A stretch of DNA of 31,164 nucleotides from Lineolata rhizophorae (GCA_010093515.1 MU001678.1:604479-635642); one strand, 5' to 3'; counted from the stretch's first letter, positions 10,110-21,837 are shown. Notes: a model not told the origin generated them from the sequence alone. Translations and numbers: made by a program.

Positions 10110-10283
10110 ATGCCAGCACCCGCCCCAAGCGGCCCACCCGGCGCGCTGCCGGCCGACACGCCGTCCGCGACGGAACCGCTGACCGTAGAACGCATGAACG
10201 AATTGGCAGAACAACGAAATCAAGCCTTGGCGAATCGACTAGAAGCGGAGGGGAGGGGCCACGAAACTGTATTTGGACAGTGA
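10110..10283 (+). CDS. Candidate small protein, 57 aa, function unknown
   Basis: An ATG in good context (CTACCAATGCC) opens 57 codons ending in TGA at 10281-10283. The first 25 residues are Ala/Pro/Ser/Thr-rich. The rest is a strongly charged, probably helical segment (ERMNELAEQRNQALANRL), then a Gly/Arg turn and an HETVFGQ C-terminus. The hydrophilic helix and codon use look coding, unlike neighbouring short ORFs. I do not recognise a family. A GTGAGG at 10279 could be a splice donor, so the C-terminus could differ. Its closeness to the preceding gene leaves open that it is just an ORF within a long 3' UTR. Confidence 0.45.
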   Translation: MPAPAPSGPPGALPADTPSATEPLTVERMNELAEQRNQALANRLEAEGRGHETVFGQ

Positions 10284-11572
10284 GGGTGAGGGGGGTAACT
10301 GGTATATATGGATTTGTTGTGAGAGCATGGGTAATTGTCTGAATAGTAGCTGTGTTTTGAAAAAGGACAAGGGGAAGGTTGAGAAGGGCCCGACTGATGC
10401 TTCTAGGCATCTTTACACATTCACGATGTGGCTACGGCGCAGGGTGGAGTGAGGCGAAGAAGCGTCGGCAACGCAATTGGTGGTGCAAGCTTTGACCGTT
10501 TCCTGTCCGGGCCGGCGCTCAAAAGTTTTTCTTGGGTTGCTGAAACGCTGCAAAGGGGCCCTTTTGTCGGAGAGCATGTTGTCTTTGCCTTTTTTTTTTT
10601 TTGTTGAGCTGTTTAGTCTATCTTTTTTGTTGCAGACATTTTGCGTTCCCCAAAAGTTGAGAATTTGGCTCCAGAGAGGATGATGTTTGAGTAGTAGCAT
10701 ATGTCGGTCGGGTGGAGGTGTTCTGAAATTGGCCCCCTCCTGCTCGAGTTGTGTGTGATTCGTCTTCACTTCCAAAATTGGCTTGTATCAGTAGTAGTAG
10801 TGTGTGTGCGTCTTTGTGTAGGCAGCCATGTGCCTCGAAATTGTGCTAGCAGTGTGTGTGGTTTTTCCCTTTTTCCTTTTGCCGTGTTTGTGTGCTATCG
10901 AAACTCGGGCTAGGATCGTTTGCTCTGACGTTTGCTAGGCTCACAGTTGCTTGCTCACTGGTGGTGTTTGACCAGTGCGTTTATTTCCTGAAGAGTTGTT
11001 TTCCTGGATAAGTTCTCCCTTTCTGGGTCGTTACGCTAACGCCAACCCGAGGGCTAGGGTCTCCTATGCCAGCATAATATCGCAGGCGATATCGATCGAT
11101 ATTTACGATCCGTTCTCTACCCTTCGAATATCTCAAACCCCGATTATTCGCCCACGCACATTTTGCGCACTAAGGAATAACTCTAGATGCGGTACCACAG
11201 AATCGGAGAGCCGCTTAGTTGAAAAAGCACACGCATGCCAGCCAACCGCAATGTTGTACCGTCTAAACTCTGATTCTGGGAAATTACCCCAATTACTCCT
11301 ACAGAGGATCCAATGTGTAGTTTCGAGCTTAGCTACTAATGTGCGCCACCATTTTCAGGCATGATGTATCGATAGTCATTCGATTTCGTCTTTGAGAATA
11401 GACTATAGCTAGATCAATCAGCTCTCCCTCGCTTGCTGTAAGCGGCGTGATTTGGCATATTACTGTTGTTGTATACAGCTGCCTCCATTCTCTAGGCAAG
11501 CGCGATTACTGCAGCAATTGCGGGCTAAACTGTATGTTCAGCCATAATGAAATGCGTAGAAAACTATTACTA

Positions 11573-11598
11573 CCGTCTTTGCAAGCTGGCAAAGACGG
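11573..11598. repeat. Perfect 10-bp inverted repeat with 6-nt loop
   Basis: CCGTCTTTGC (11573-11582) and GCAAAGACGG (11589-11598) are exact reverse complements around AAGCTG. It stands alone in otherwise plain intergenic DNA, and no function is evident. Confidence 0.6.
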
Positions 11599-12566
11599 AG
11601 ATGTATACTGATGGTAATCGCTCTCGCGCCCATGAATTGGTAGCTGGATGCAATAGTTGAGGTATGCTATAGTATCTGAATACTGAATGCAAGGAGCTGA
11701 ACCTATTACAGAATGGGCAGTTCTTAAGGACGCGAGCTCTTCGTGCACATTAGATCGTAGTTGGTCAATTACACTATAGCTTTAGTAGGTTAGCGCGCAT
11801 GAGCGATGCTTAGAAACAGCCAATTTGAGCCTGATGCGTTCCCAAATTCTAGTTGGAGCTGCGAACTTTAGGCGTACCACACAGGTGCTTGGGTTACACC
11901 CTAGGCCATTTCCGGTAGCATGTCGCGGAGTCAGCTTCGTACATACACATATGTACCTACCGAAATTGATTGACGCATGCCTTATGGCTTCGCACTTGTA
12001 GCCGACGCCCAGCGCGACAGCCCGGCGTCGACGTTTGTCTCACGCCGCGCTCCGCCCAACCAACCACCGCGCCAACGGCCGTCCAGCCGACCGAGAGCAG
12101 AAACGCGCTCGACGCAAACGAAACGGCCGGCGAGTCTTGATTGGGCAAACGGCGTGCGCTCCTCCGCCCCGGATTGGAAGGGTCTGGGCCGGTCAGCAAG
12201 CCCCGGGACCCGGCCAGCGGCTGCCTCTGGCGCTAGGGCGGCGAGGCACCTTGCTTCCGCGAACGAGCGAGAAAGGCAGAACGCGGCGGCGAAACCGACC
12301 GGGCTTGCGGGGAGAAGGGCGAACGCCAGGGCGGCGGAGCTTGAGCCCCGTGGGGCGGTCAGCTACATAACTACCCACATACAGCACGCATGTTTATTTC
12401 CATTTGCGGAGCCGAGGACGATTCTGGCCGCTCTGGAAGGCAGTGCGTCCAGGGCCAGCTCGCAGAAGACGTGCGCAGCAAACACTAGCATGGTTGGAGC
12501 CCTCCAGTGTTCTCGGGCAAGGGCAAGGTTAAGCCCATGCAGCCGCATTTTCATATGTTTTTCATC

Positions 12567-12574
12567 TATATAGC
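12567..12574 (+). promoter_or_regulatory. TATA-like box upstream of the P450 gene
   Basis: CTATATAG lies about 100 bases before the P450 start codon, with a pyrimidine-rich stretch between. Position and sequence fit a core promoter, but there is no transcript evidence. Confidence 0.3.
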
Positions 12575-12672
12575 TACAAGCACCCGCTGTCTTTCCTCAT
12601 CGTCTCGCTCGCCCGGCTTTCGCTGTGACCAAGTAGACGTCGCTTCCACGAGTCCGGCCCCACCACCGATAA

Positions 12673-14539
12673 ATGATGATAGACTTCTGGGTTTTGGGTG
12701 CCGGCCTACTGGGGCTCTGGCTCGTGGCCCGCAGCTTCTATCGTCTTTACCTGCACCCTCTCGCCAAGTTCCCGGGGTACAAGTTTACGGCCCTGACACA
12801 CTGGTACGAGGGCTACTACGACGTCGTGAAGAAGGGCCGCTATGTTTGGGAATTTGAACGCATGCACCGGAAGTATGGTAAGTGGAATTCAGTATTGTGT
12901 GTCGTGTCTTGCCCCGCGGGTGGCCACTGTTGTCTGTTGAGGTCCGCCCTGCCGCGTATGGACGCGCCTACGGGCTAATGGGACTCCTTTGTGTGTAGCG
13001 TTGGCATCGTGTCAACCCGCGTCGTTGGATCATAGCGCTACCATTAGGTGCCATTCGGGATTTTGGAGGGCCCCGCTCACATCTCGTCATGCTGTTCTAG
13101 GCCCAATAGTACGCATCGGCCCAAATGAACTCCACATCCTCGACCCTGGGTACTACAACACACTGTACAGTATGACGAACCGTATAGACAAGTACGACTG
13201 GTTCTACTCCATGATGGGCAACCCGGAGGCCATGTTCGCCACGATTCGCGCGGAGACTCATAAGGCGCGTCGCGGTGCCGTCGCCCCTTTCTTCTCCATG
13301 AGGGCCGTTACAGCGTTCTATCCCCATGTCCAGGGGGGCGTGACACGCCTGGTCAATCGTATGGAAGAGTGTGCTAAGCGTGGCGAGCCAATTCCATTGT
13401 TCTATGCGTACCGTTGTCTGACTGTGGACATAATCTCGGAGTATGTCTTCGGGGGCCAATTCGGGCTTCTCAATCGTCCGGACTGGGGCCGAGACTTCTA
13501 CTCTGCGTGGCGTAGTATGTGGGAGCTTTCCCCGGTGATACGCCAGATCCCGATCCTGATGGACATCATGATGGCGATGCCAAGATGGGTAACGGCGATG
13601 ATCAACCCAAAGGGCTTGGAAGTCGTTGATTTGTTTGCTGCCGTGGACAAGCAGACCAAGACTTTGCTCGAAGAGACTTCCGAATCAAAGATTCGGGCGA
13701 AGCCCTACCCGACTGTGATCTGGGAAGTTTCCCGTAGCGACGTGCTCCCTCCTGAGGAGAAAACTCTCCGCCGTCTTTCAATCGAGGCAAATAGCCTCCT
13801 AGCGGCGGGATTTGAGACCACGGCAGCTGTGCTCTCTCTGTTAACTTTCCAAGTCGTATCTCATCCGGAGGTCTACAAGAAGCTCGTCGACAGTTTGGAA
13901 AAGGAAATCCCCGATCCGAATAACATGCCTGACTGGCAGAAGCTTGAAAAAATACCGTACCTTTTCGGCGTGGTCAAGGAGAGTCTCAGGTAGGATAGAG
14001 ATACATCCTTGAATTTGTCTAGTCTAAGCTACTTACCAAAATTCTAGGATGGACATCGGACCAACCGGGAGGCTAGCACGGGTCAACCGGAACCAGCCAA
14101 TGAAGTACAAAGACTGGGTTATTCCTGCTGGGGTGCGTATGACCAATTCTAAATGGGTACTAACTCTCTTTGAAGTGTTTGGCTTTTCTGACCTGACTGT
14201 GACCTTCAGACCGCAGTAGGCATGTCCGCCCTTTACATCGAAATGAACCCTGACGTCTTCCACGATCCGGGATCATTCCTCCCAGAGCGGTGGCTCGAGC
14301 CTGGGGCACGCGAGAGGCTTGAGCCTTATCTGGCCACCTTCGGCAAGGGCAGTCGGTCCTGCGTCGGCATCAACCTCGCCTACGCGGAGTTGTACAGCGT
14401 CGCGGCGACGATTTTTAGGCGGTTCTCAAATCTGGAGGTGTACGAGACGACGGAGCGCGACATGGAGGCTTATCATGATTATTTCGGGGGCATGACGAGG
14501 CATGAACGTGACGGGCTGAAGGTGAGAGTTAAGAAGTGA
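12673..14539 (+). CDS. Cytochrome P450 monooxygenase (trichodiene oxygenase-like family)
   Basis: CDS join(12673..12877, 13101..13989, 14048..14132, 14210..14539), 502 aa. It is a heme-thiolate oxygenase, probably ER-bound through the N-terminal membrane helix ([18 protein letters not shown]), followed by a Pro-rich hinge (LHPLAKFPG). All P450 marks are present: I-helix AGFETT near residue 304, K-helix ESLR (ExxR) ending exon 2, FLPERW, and the heme loop [10 protein letters not shown] with Cys about 443. Length fits class II fungal P450s (about 500 aa). Resemblance around [12 protein letters not shown] and the C-terminus suggests the group containing trichodiene oxygenase-like enzymes, but the substrate cannot be told. 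Intron 1 (223 nt) is much longer than introns 2 and 3 (58 and 77 nt) and contains a second good acceptor near 12999 that is out of frame. The gene may belong to secondary metabolism, but no partner gene lies next to it. Confidence 0.92.
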
Positions 14540-14760
14540 TATGGCATGAAATGATTGGCGAGCCGGATCGCGAGAACGGGCTCTTTTCTCAAGATTTACT
14601 ACATATCCTGTGATGGGATGCTTAGATCTTTTCCACGTAGTACGAAGACCATACTTGAAATTTGGGCTTGGAGATGTCGTCTTAGCCAATGAGTTGTTGG
14701 GAATATTGAGAGAATACCTGCGTCCAAAGGGTCGTACCTAAAATGCTAGCTGCAGACGTG

Positions 14761-14858
14761 GGGCAGAATGTTGCCCTAAAGAGTAAGCGGCAACGCTATT
14801 TTGTAGCGTTAAGCATTTCGCTTGGTGCCGGCCAATCCTTTAATGCTTTTGAAAGCAT
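14761..14858. repeat. Cluster of three short perfect hairpins
   Basis: Three inverted repeats follow each other. GGGCA/TGCCC lies at 14761-14776. AACGCTA/TAGCGTT lies at 14792-14810, enclosed by an outer AAGCG 14785-14789 with CGCTT 14819-14823. ATGCTTT-TG-AAAGCAT lies at 14843-14858. They sit between the P450 stop and the next gene. A decayed miniature transposon, a structured 3' UTR or chance are all possible. Confidence 0.5.
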
Positions 14859-15000
14859 ACAACATTGATGGGCACAATCCTAACCCAAACTGTTGCCCGC
14901 AGCTTGGAGGTAGCTATGAATCCGCAGGAGCCTTCACCCCCCACGTCGGGCCCACGGATACCCAAAGGTCCGCTGAAGCCTCCGTCAAAGAAGCAAACAA

Positions 15001-15330
15001 ATGTCTTCTCCTACACGGAACCCGCAATCACCCCTCGAGACCTCTTGCTTCAATGCTCGCGCAAGAAAGATGGTACGCACCCGGACGCCCACGCACCAGC
15101 GTTAGCACCAGCATCTCGACAATATACTTGCCGCCTACAGCAGACGCGTGTATCTGACATTTCCGGCAACGCTCCCCCGCTTTGTAGCCATCAAGCCACG
15201 CGAGTTCAGCTCCGACACCCCGCCGTCGCCGTTCCTCGACGCAAAGTACGCGGCGCGGCTCGTCGAGACGCGGAGAGCGAGCCGGAGCGACGGCGGCCAG
15301 GGCAGCGGTTCTCGCAGTGCAGAGACCTGA
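15001..15330 (+). CDS. Small protein of unknown function, 96 aa, with a possible 39-nt intron
   Basis: CDS join(15001..15072, 15112..15330). The ATG at 15001 has an excellent context (AACAAATGTCT). Exon 1 reads MSSPTRNPQSPLETSCFNAR then ARKM. Exon 2 continues HLDNILAAYSRRVYLTFPAT and later DTPPSPFLDAKYAARLVETR, with typical GC-ending fungal codons. The reading frame is broken by a TAG at 15103-15105, so GTACGC (15073) to CCAG (15111) would have to be removed. At 39 nt and with no clear branch site this is shorter than usual fungal introns. No other donor/acceptor pair restores the frame convincingly; a nonsense mutation or a sequence error are alternatives. An overlapping ORF in another frame (14865-15416) has a poorer composition. 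I do not recognise the family. The protein is soluble-looking, with one basic helical region. Confidence 0.55.
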
Positions 15331-17112
15331 AAGAGGCGGCGGAGATGCTGGCTCCACCTTCGCTGCAAGCAGCGAGCCAGCCTTCGTCTGAAGCCGCTAG
15401 CCGGGGGACTCGATGATGATCTTTGCACGAACAAAAGATACCCGCCGGGCGCTTGGCACGTGCAGCTGCCTGGACTCTTGGACGCCTTGGAGGACGGTTT
15501 GTCCGTACGTCTGGTGGACCTGTGAGCTTGGTGGCTATGTAGATAATAGATAATAAGCTTGTGTTCGTCGAGCTTCTATCACAACGAGTCCTGCCTTCCC
15601 TTTTGTACGTGGAGGTAATCGTCATCTGTTCACAATGAAAGCGTCCAGTTTTGTTTTCGCAGTACACACTCTACGTATCTTTTTGCTATCTGCCTCCCCC
15701 GCACATACGGAGGACTGCGCAGGTCTTCAGCAGGCGCCACATCGTTTCTCCACAATAAGAAGGGGAAGCGCCGGAGCGCCGGGGCTCGTACGGCCACCGC
15801 CCAAGCCAAGCTTCCCCTTAACCCCGTGATCTGCGGCGCGTGGCGCCGAAAGCAAAAGTTGCGGCTCCGCTCCAGTTTTGACGTTTGCGGTTCCAGCACG
15901 GAGAGAGGGCAGGCTGGTCTCGAGAAGGACCGGGGTAGTCGCCTCTCGTGGGCGCGTGCGCTGCCCGTGTTTCGTGGCGCTACAAGGCCGTTTCACGGCC
16001 GTCTCAGGTCTGGGACCGGAATGCGGGCCATCCGAGATTGTATTCGCAGGACCGGCCGCGATCGACGAGCGGGAAGGAATGGCGATCCGCTTCGACGGCT
16101 CTGGACTCCGTGTGATTGAACCCCCGTCCTGAAGATCGATCCTCCAAGATAGGCGCCGAGGTGAAATGGACCCCAAAAATCTCTAGGTTCTTTTGAGCTT
16201 TTCTTTAGGCGTTCAAAATATTATGGCATTGGTTGGTGCGTTGGTTAGTAGGTCACACGAGATATAGATAGAACGGCGGGAAATGATGCACGAGATATTC
16301 ACAGCCAACGAGCTGGTATTTTGTCTGTTTTACGGTAGGTCCGATGACCACTCACACAGCCTGACGCTGAAGCAGAGGAGCAGCTACCCGCTAAGTGCGA
16401 AAAAAGCAACGCAAATTTTTTGTGAAGAAGCGAAGATGAAAAAAAAAGAGGACGAACGAGCGGACGGACAACTCAAGTTGTCCTATTCAGGCAGTTGCTG
16501 TGTCAGAGCTTGTTACCACCCTGCAGCGGGCCGTCGGTCTATCTACGGAGACGATAGAAACGAAAAGAAAAGCCAAACAATCAAAGCATGAAAAGAAAAT
16601 AGACGAAAAGAAGTTTGAAGGAAATCGATGCCCACGGTCAGGCCCTCCAGAAGAAAATGTTCATAGCGCCAAAATCGAACAGGGACAGAAATTGGGAAAA
16701 GATTGCCTTGCAGGTAGCCGTGATCCAGCCTACCAAAGTCCACGCGGACACGACCCTATCGTTCCTATCGTACACTCCCCTCTCGCCTGGCTTGGGTAAG
16801 TTAAGCAAACAAAGACAATCCTGAACGCCAATAATTGCAAAGAAGCATGGCCTTTGACCAAGGCCCTAGCGTTCCCTCCCTACACACGCAAACATCGAAT
16901 CCGAAAAAAAGCCAATCAGATACAAGAAGAGAAGAACTTGGGGCGGATAGTGTTGCATGTTGTAGAAGGCGTGAGAGATTCGTTGTTGAGAAAGTTTCAA
17001 GTCGGTGTTAGAAGGCTCCGGCTCGGTCCAATCAGCAGTGCCCACATGCGGGCCATAGCTGCGGCCCTCTCAGGCCTCCACCATTTCCCCACCAGCGCGT
17101 TAAAGCATTGAC
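15331..17112. other. Intergenic; likely 3' UTR of the minus-strand Myb gene at its right end
   Basis: No supported gene. ORFs at 15727-16176 (minus), 15878-16132 (plus) and 16283-16591 (plus) overlap each other and have no recognisable features. From about 16380 to 16930 the plus strand is A-rich (T-rich on the minus strand), which fits the downstream untranslated region of the minus-strand gene ending at 17113. Confidence 0.45.
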
Positions 17113-18425
17113 CTATTGCGCATCCCGCATCGGAACGTCCTCCCCGATCCTTTCCGGGCGCGGACACCGGTCCTCGGTAAGCAGAGCGGCAATGGTCGTA
17201 GCAGGATGCGCGCTGGTAGCGCCGCTGCCGGACGACCAGGTCTCCCTCCTCGCGGGCACGGCCCCCGCGCTGGCGATCGGCGTCGGCAGGACAAAAGACG
17301 GACGCTGATGAGCTTGGTGCTGGTGCTGGTGCTGGTGATGCTGCGGCGGCTGCGGGTTGAACGGCGGGAAGGGGCTCGGTTTGAGCGCCGGGTACGACGT
17401 CACGGAGCCGTCCGGGCTGGGCCCAGGGGTAGGCGGGCGGGCGCCGCCAATGGGCGAAGGACCCGGGTGACCAAGGTGGGGCAGCTGGTGCTGGAACTGC
17501 GTATGCAGCGCCAACGGAGGTTGCGGATGCTGTTGCTGCGGGTGAGGCAGTGCAGACGGCGGCGCAGGGATAGAGCCGCCCTGGGACTGCCGCCACAATT
17601 CCTCCAGCTGGGCCGGAGACGCATCCGGGCCGTACTCGGCGGCGATGGACGCCCAGAACGCAGAGCGGCGGGCATCGTAGATCGCGCGCAAGCGGTCGGT
17701 GTCGATGGAGGATGCCGCCGAAGGAACAGACGAGGGGTACCCAGAGGTGGCCGAGGAAATCGCAGAGTTAGCCATCGGCGCCGGAGCGGGACGCAGAGCA
17801 GCGTCGCTCGTGTTGATACGCAGAGCGTTCAGAGGCTCCGGAGAGGTCGTGTGGGGACGCAATTGCTGGGGTTGCGGCTGCGGCTGCGGCTTGGGAAGGA
17901 GCACCTTATGATGGAAACGAGCGTGAGGAGAAGCGCTCGAGCTGTTGATAGTGGAAGACCTTGAGCGCGGGCTGTTGGGACTGTACGAGGTTGCCGGAGA
18001 TCCATGGCGAGGCGAAGAAGAAAACTCCTCAGGAGAGCAGTCAAGGTGGTAACGAGGGCAGTTGGGGGACTGGCGCGTCGATTCGGATGAGTTGGATGAA
18101 GACACCGAGGAGGTGCGCTTGCGCCGGTGAGACCCATGCGAGAGCTGGTGGTAGTGAAGACGGCATGCCAACTCCGTCTTCTTAAGATGCGCAGCGATAT
18201 GCTTGTAAGGCATCTTCTGCATTCTAGTCTGGAGGAGATAGTTCTCCTGGTATTTAGTTAGCAGGTGAGTGCTGACCGAGGACCTTGAAATCTTCTTACC
18301 TCCTCCTCCGACCAGGACCGGTTTCCACCCGTCGAAGCCATCTTACGTGCGCGTAGAGCACTGTTGGCGTGATGGTCGATCTCACGCAGAGCTGGAATAG
18401 CTGGTGAGGGAGCGATTTGATTCAT
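17113..18425 (-). CDS. Myb/SANT-like DNA-binding protein, 419 aa
   Basis: On the minus strand, CDS join(18425..18300, 18246..17113) with a 53-nt intron (GTAAGA...ACCAG) splitting the domain in phase 0. It is probably a nuclear transcription regulator. A single Myb/SANT-like domain spans about residues 38-78 (RSWSEEE joined to ENYLLQTRMQKMPYKHIAAH, then LKKTELACRLHYHQL), followed by a basic patch HRRKR. A long Ser/Pro- and Gln-rich region follows. A conserved-looking helical module is at about 224-262 (RLRAIYDARRSAFWASIAAE). A His/Gln repeat (HQHQHQHQ) near residue 345 and an acidic tail (IGEDVPMRDAQ) end the protein. The start (MNQIAPSPAIPALREIDHHA) is well formed and was chosen as the first ATG reaching the domain. 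Similar one-domain Myb proteins occur across Pezizomycotina; no target is known from sequence. Confidence 0.85.
17309..17338. repeat. GCTGGT hexamer repeat coding His-Gln
   Basis: About four GCTGGT-like units lie within the minus-strand Myb gene and encode an alternating His-Gln tract. Such coding repeats commonly vary in length among strains. Confidence 0.7.
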
Positions 18426-19544
18426 GGTCGTCTTATATTCCAGGAAAGGAGAAACTGGTTTGTTGTAGGCGGTCGGAAATGAAGTTGCTGGTCGGTCTTG
18501 TTTTCCGAAGAAGTCGAGATCCGGTCCTTACTGTGCTGATAGCGATTGGAAAGGAACGGCAAGAATGTATGGTCACGGACGCAAAGCTATTGCTCAGCAA
18601 TGCCAAAGTGCAATGTTGTTGTTTTTTCAGAAAAAGGAATGGAAGTGCAGCCCAACCAGTGGGAATTGAAAGAAAGTATTAAAATGGCTGCAAGAGAACG
18701 TAAAGAAGAAACGAAGAAAAAAAGGACCGTGGGTTGGAATCGAAGAGCAACAGCACAGCGCTAGCTGGTGGAGAAGAAGAGGGAAAAGGAAACGAGGTGG
18801 AGGGGGCAACGCCAGACCTGATATAGGAACTGGTGCTAGATGCGGGTTTCTCGTGTTCCGCCGCGGCGGGCATGGTGATTGGAGTGGCAGGACATGATGG
18901 TCGAGACGTTTTCAAACCGGACAAGCAGCAGGGTCCTGCGGCACGATGGGAGGGTTTCCAAAACAAGAGGATCGCCGGCGGGTGTCATGGCAGGCGAGGG
19001 CAGCGAGAGGCGGAGTGCCCAGAGCGGGCTGCGTGGAGGCGGGTCCGCCGGGCGCGCCAGCGGCGTCGCCATTCGCCGGCGCGGGGCTTGGCGGGCGATG
19101 GCGCATGAATTCTGCGGCCGCGACGAGCAAAGGGCGACGAGTTTCGAAACTGCGGTGGACGGTGCGGCGGCGTGGCGGCGGCGGCGGGCGAGGAGCAAGC
19201 GCGAAATGCTCCGTGAGGCGCTCACGAAGCGAGTCTCAGGAGCCCGGTCCGCTGCCTCAGTCCGAACAAGCTTACTTAGAAGGACGCGCCGCCCGGCGCT
19301 AACGCGTGGTTGGGGGGCCCGCCAGACGCTGCCACTGCTGTGGCTGTTTACAACGACCCGCCGTCTGGGCCGCCGCGTTTTTCTCGTCGTCCTCCATTCC
19401 GCCAGCGCGGGCTTCCCGCTCGAGGACGGCGCGAGGAGGGAGGTCTTGACAACGGCGGAGCTCCACACCGCACGCCCCTCCCCCCTCCCCCCGGCAGCTT
19501 GCGCACGTTCGTGCAACACGCCGGCCAAGCCACGGCCAAAACCG

Positions 19545-19568
19545 CCTCCACGCCTCCACGCCTCCACG
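19545..19568. repeat. CCTCCACG tandem repeat, three copies
   Basis: Three exact 8-bp units lie in a row inside a GC-rich island; no coding role is evident. Confidence 0.8.
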
Positions 19569-21837
19569 ACGGGCCCGCCGCGGCAGCCGCCCCGTTGGCC
19601 AGGCCCTCGAAGACGGGGCCTGAGGCCTCCGCGAGGAGCGACTTATTGGCACGGAGGACGGGCTCATGTTTGCCGGCCTGAGATCGTGCGCCGGCTGTAC
19701 GACGGCGCCGAGTGCGCGCAGCGGCTCTGTCTCCAACGTGAATTATGCCCGGCCGTGTATACTCGGAAAGGCCGCCTTCCGTCGAGCCTTAGCCGCTGCA
19801 GGGCCGCCGGGCCAGTAATTGGGGGGTTGCCCCCTCATTCGACGAACGACCAGCGCTTCTTTTTCTTTTCCTTTCGGGACTCCATTTTTGCCGTTCAGCC
19901 CTGCGTGCATTGACGAACGGATGCTGGAAACGCGCTCCCAAACGCAGAGGCGGCCCCGTTGTGACTTTGATCGTCTCAAGGGTTCAAGGCCGACCCCTTG
20001 CGGGTTCTTGGCGGCGGGAAACACGACAGTCGCGACCGCGAGTTAAAGTCGACGCAGGGCCCGCCTCCGATCCGGGTTGCGGAGAACTGCTCCCCCCAGA
20101 CCTGCTCTCCAAACGCGCAGGCGCCGTATTCCTGCCGGCGGCGAAGCTTCTTTCGCGCCTGGGACAGGCGTGTGCGCTGTCTGGGAAGTCGTGGATGCGC
20201 TCCTTTTAGATTAGATGTTTTTTCGCTTCATCGGACAGGAGGGTTCTCGCTCGGCTTGCGGCGCAAAACGTTTAGACACTGCGGCTAGACGTCGATCGCA
20301 GTATCAGCGTCATCTGGGGCGGGCAGTCTAGCCCAAGACTGTCCTAGCTCCAATTCTGTGGGTTCAATGATGGTGGAGGCCGGGTTCGTGGTACTTCCGT
20401 ACAGTCATACCTCGACTGGACCTTAGTCCTCAGCCTCAATGAACACGCCAACAAATATCTCAGTGGCCTGTGCAGAGCGAACATGAGCAGGAAAAGTCTT
20501 GAACTTGTCCTTGCTTGTTCGCGCTTTTGGACCACTGATCTGCACCGAACTGTCAGTGGACTAGGTAGCGATTGATAGCTGCATCCCGGCAGATGCAGTC
20601 ATTTGGAATGCCCTCGACCGGAGTCGAGATACCTGTTAGTTTTGTCACTACTGCCTACCGCTTAGTACAGGCAGCCTTCCCCTCAATGGTTGGGTGGGAT
20701 AAGACTCCTGTACTCCGTAAACTTCTGAAAATCAAGGTGGGCGAGAATAATAACGTGTGGCGATGGGCACGTCTCAGGAGAGAAGCTAAGCTGGTTTTTT
20801 TCCCGTTGGCAAACACAATTACTAGTCATTGTGTCAGGTCTCCACTGCCCTGAATGGAAGCATCCCTCTGTAAATAAATCGACGATTTCTGGTAACTAAT
20901 GAACTATAGAGTACTCTTCCGCCGTATTAGTTAGAGTAACGCTAGTAAAAACAACATTAAATACTTGCCACTTACAGCTTCTCGATACCACTGGAAAGGT
21001 ACAGTGTCTGACTGCTTTAGATTGAAGCGCAGGGAATATTTAAAACAAGATTAGGCGGGTTCTATCCTTAATTTCTGCCCTTGGAAGCATTTGAGTCTTG
21101 AATAATGTGAAACAATTGCATTGATTGGGCCAAAAAAGAAAATAGAAAACAATTCACGGTTTTGATAGCGACAGACCCCACTTCAGACGGATGTGGTCGA
21201 ACTCGCATGCTGTTCCCCATGAATATGAACAAAATCATTAACGAAACTTTTTCGCCACAGCATTTGATAAAAGCTGCACAATTTGAACGTCACTGTGATA
21301 AAATAGCATTGATCTTTGCGTTAGCTTGTTTCCCGATTGCCTCGCAGAACCTGGATCGGAGCGACGCATTGACAATTTTTTTTTTTCTTTTCGTTTTGTC
21401 AATACTCAGGAAGCCGTGGCGCAGATCGGCAAGCCGAGGGACTGGAAACCGGCATCTTCAATGCACACCATTGCTTTTGGCAAGGCGGCCGCTGGGGGGA
21501 TACGAAGTCAAAAACCGGGTCGCGGCACTGCTTCTCCCGAGACCGGCAGCAGAAATCACACGCTCACACAGACGATCGGGAGAACGCCCTCTTTTCCTGT
21601 GTGGCAGTGATCTGTGTCCGCCCATATCCGCATTAAGGTTTGCAGAACATGCGCCTATCCCCCGTCGCCTGAACACAGAAGCCCGGTCTGGAGTTACACG
21701 TCGCATGCTGGGCGGAGCTCCCTAGGTAGGTAGTCGCGGGTCGACCAACCAAGGCGGTCGATCCAAGCAAGGTGCTCCTCGCACTCGAGTCTTGATGGGC
21801 TTGCCCGGCTGAGTAGGGGAGGCAGGGAGGCAGAGCC

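Larger units (their letters stand above)
10284..12672. other. Intergenic spacer; short palindromes, no gene
   Basis: No supported gene on either strand. Visible items are a T13 run at 10590-10602, a GT/TAG-rich patch near 10790-10815, a 14-bp palindrome ATATCGATCGATAT at 11089-11102, and a 10-bp hairpin at 11573-11598. A GC-rich island lies at about 12000-12350, open in several frames at once (plus 11977-12573, plus 12035-12370, minus 11957-12199). The last part is the presumed P450 promoter. Confidence 0.5.

Noticed and set aside
14865-15416. 183-residue ORF overlapping the small gene at 15001
   Set aside because: Its translation is less protein-like than the frame starting at 15001, which has better start context, codon use and a continuous helical region.
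18879-19913. 344-residue open frame on the plus strand (and the 243-residue frame opposite, 18836-19567)
   Set aside because: Both strands are open at once in a GC-rich island with Arg/Pro-rich products and no recognisable motif.
19974-20000. GGGTTCAAGG sequence resembling a tRNA T-loop
   Set aside because: No acceptor, D or anticodon arms can be formed around it; the similar GGTTCGAGCC near 25030 fails in the same way.
21162-21725. 187-residue ORF with a short hydrophobic stretch
   Set aside because: Crosses a sharp change from AT-rich to GC-rich DNA, has a T-run coded Phe stretch, and no consistent codon bias or family feature.
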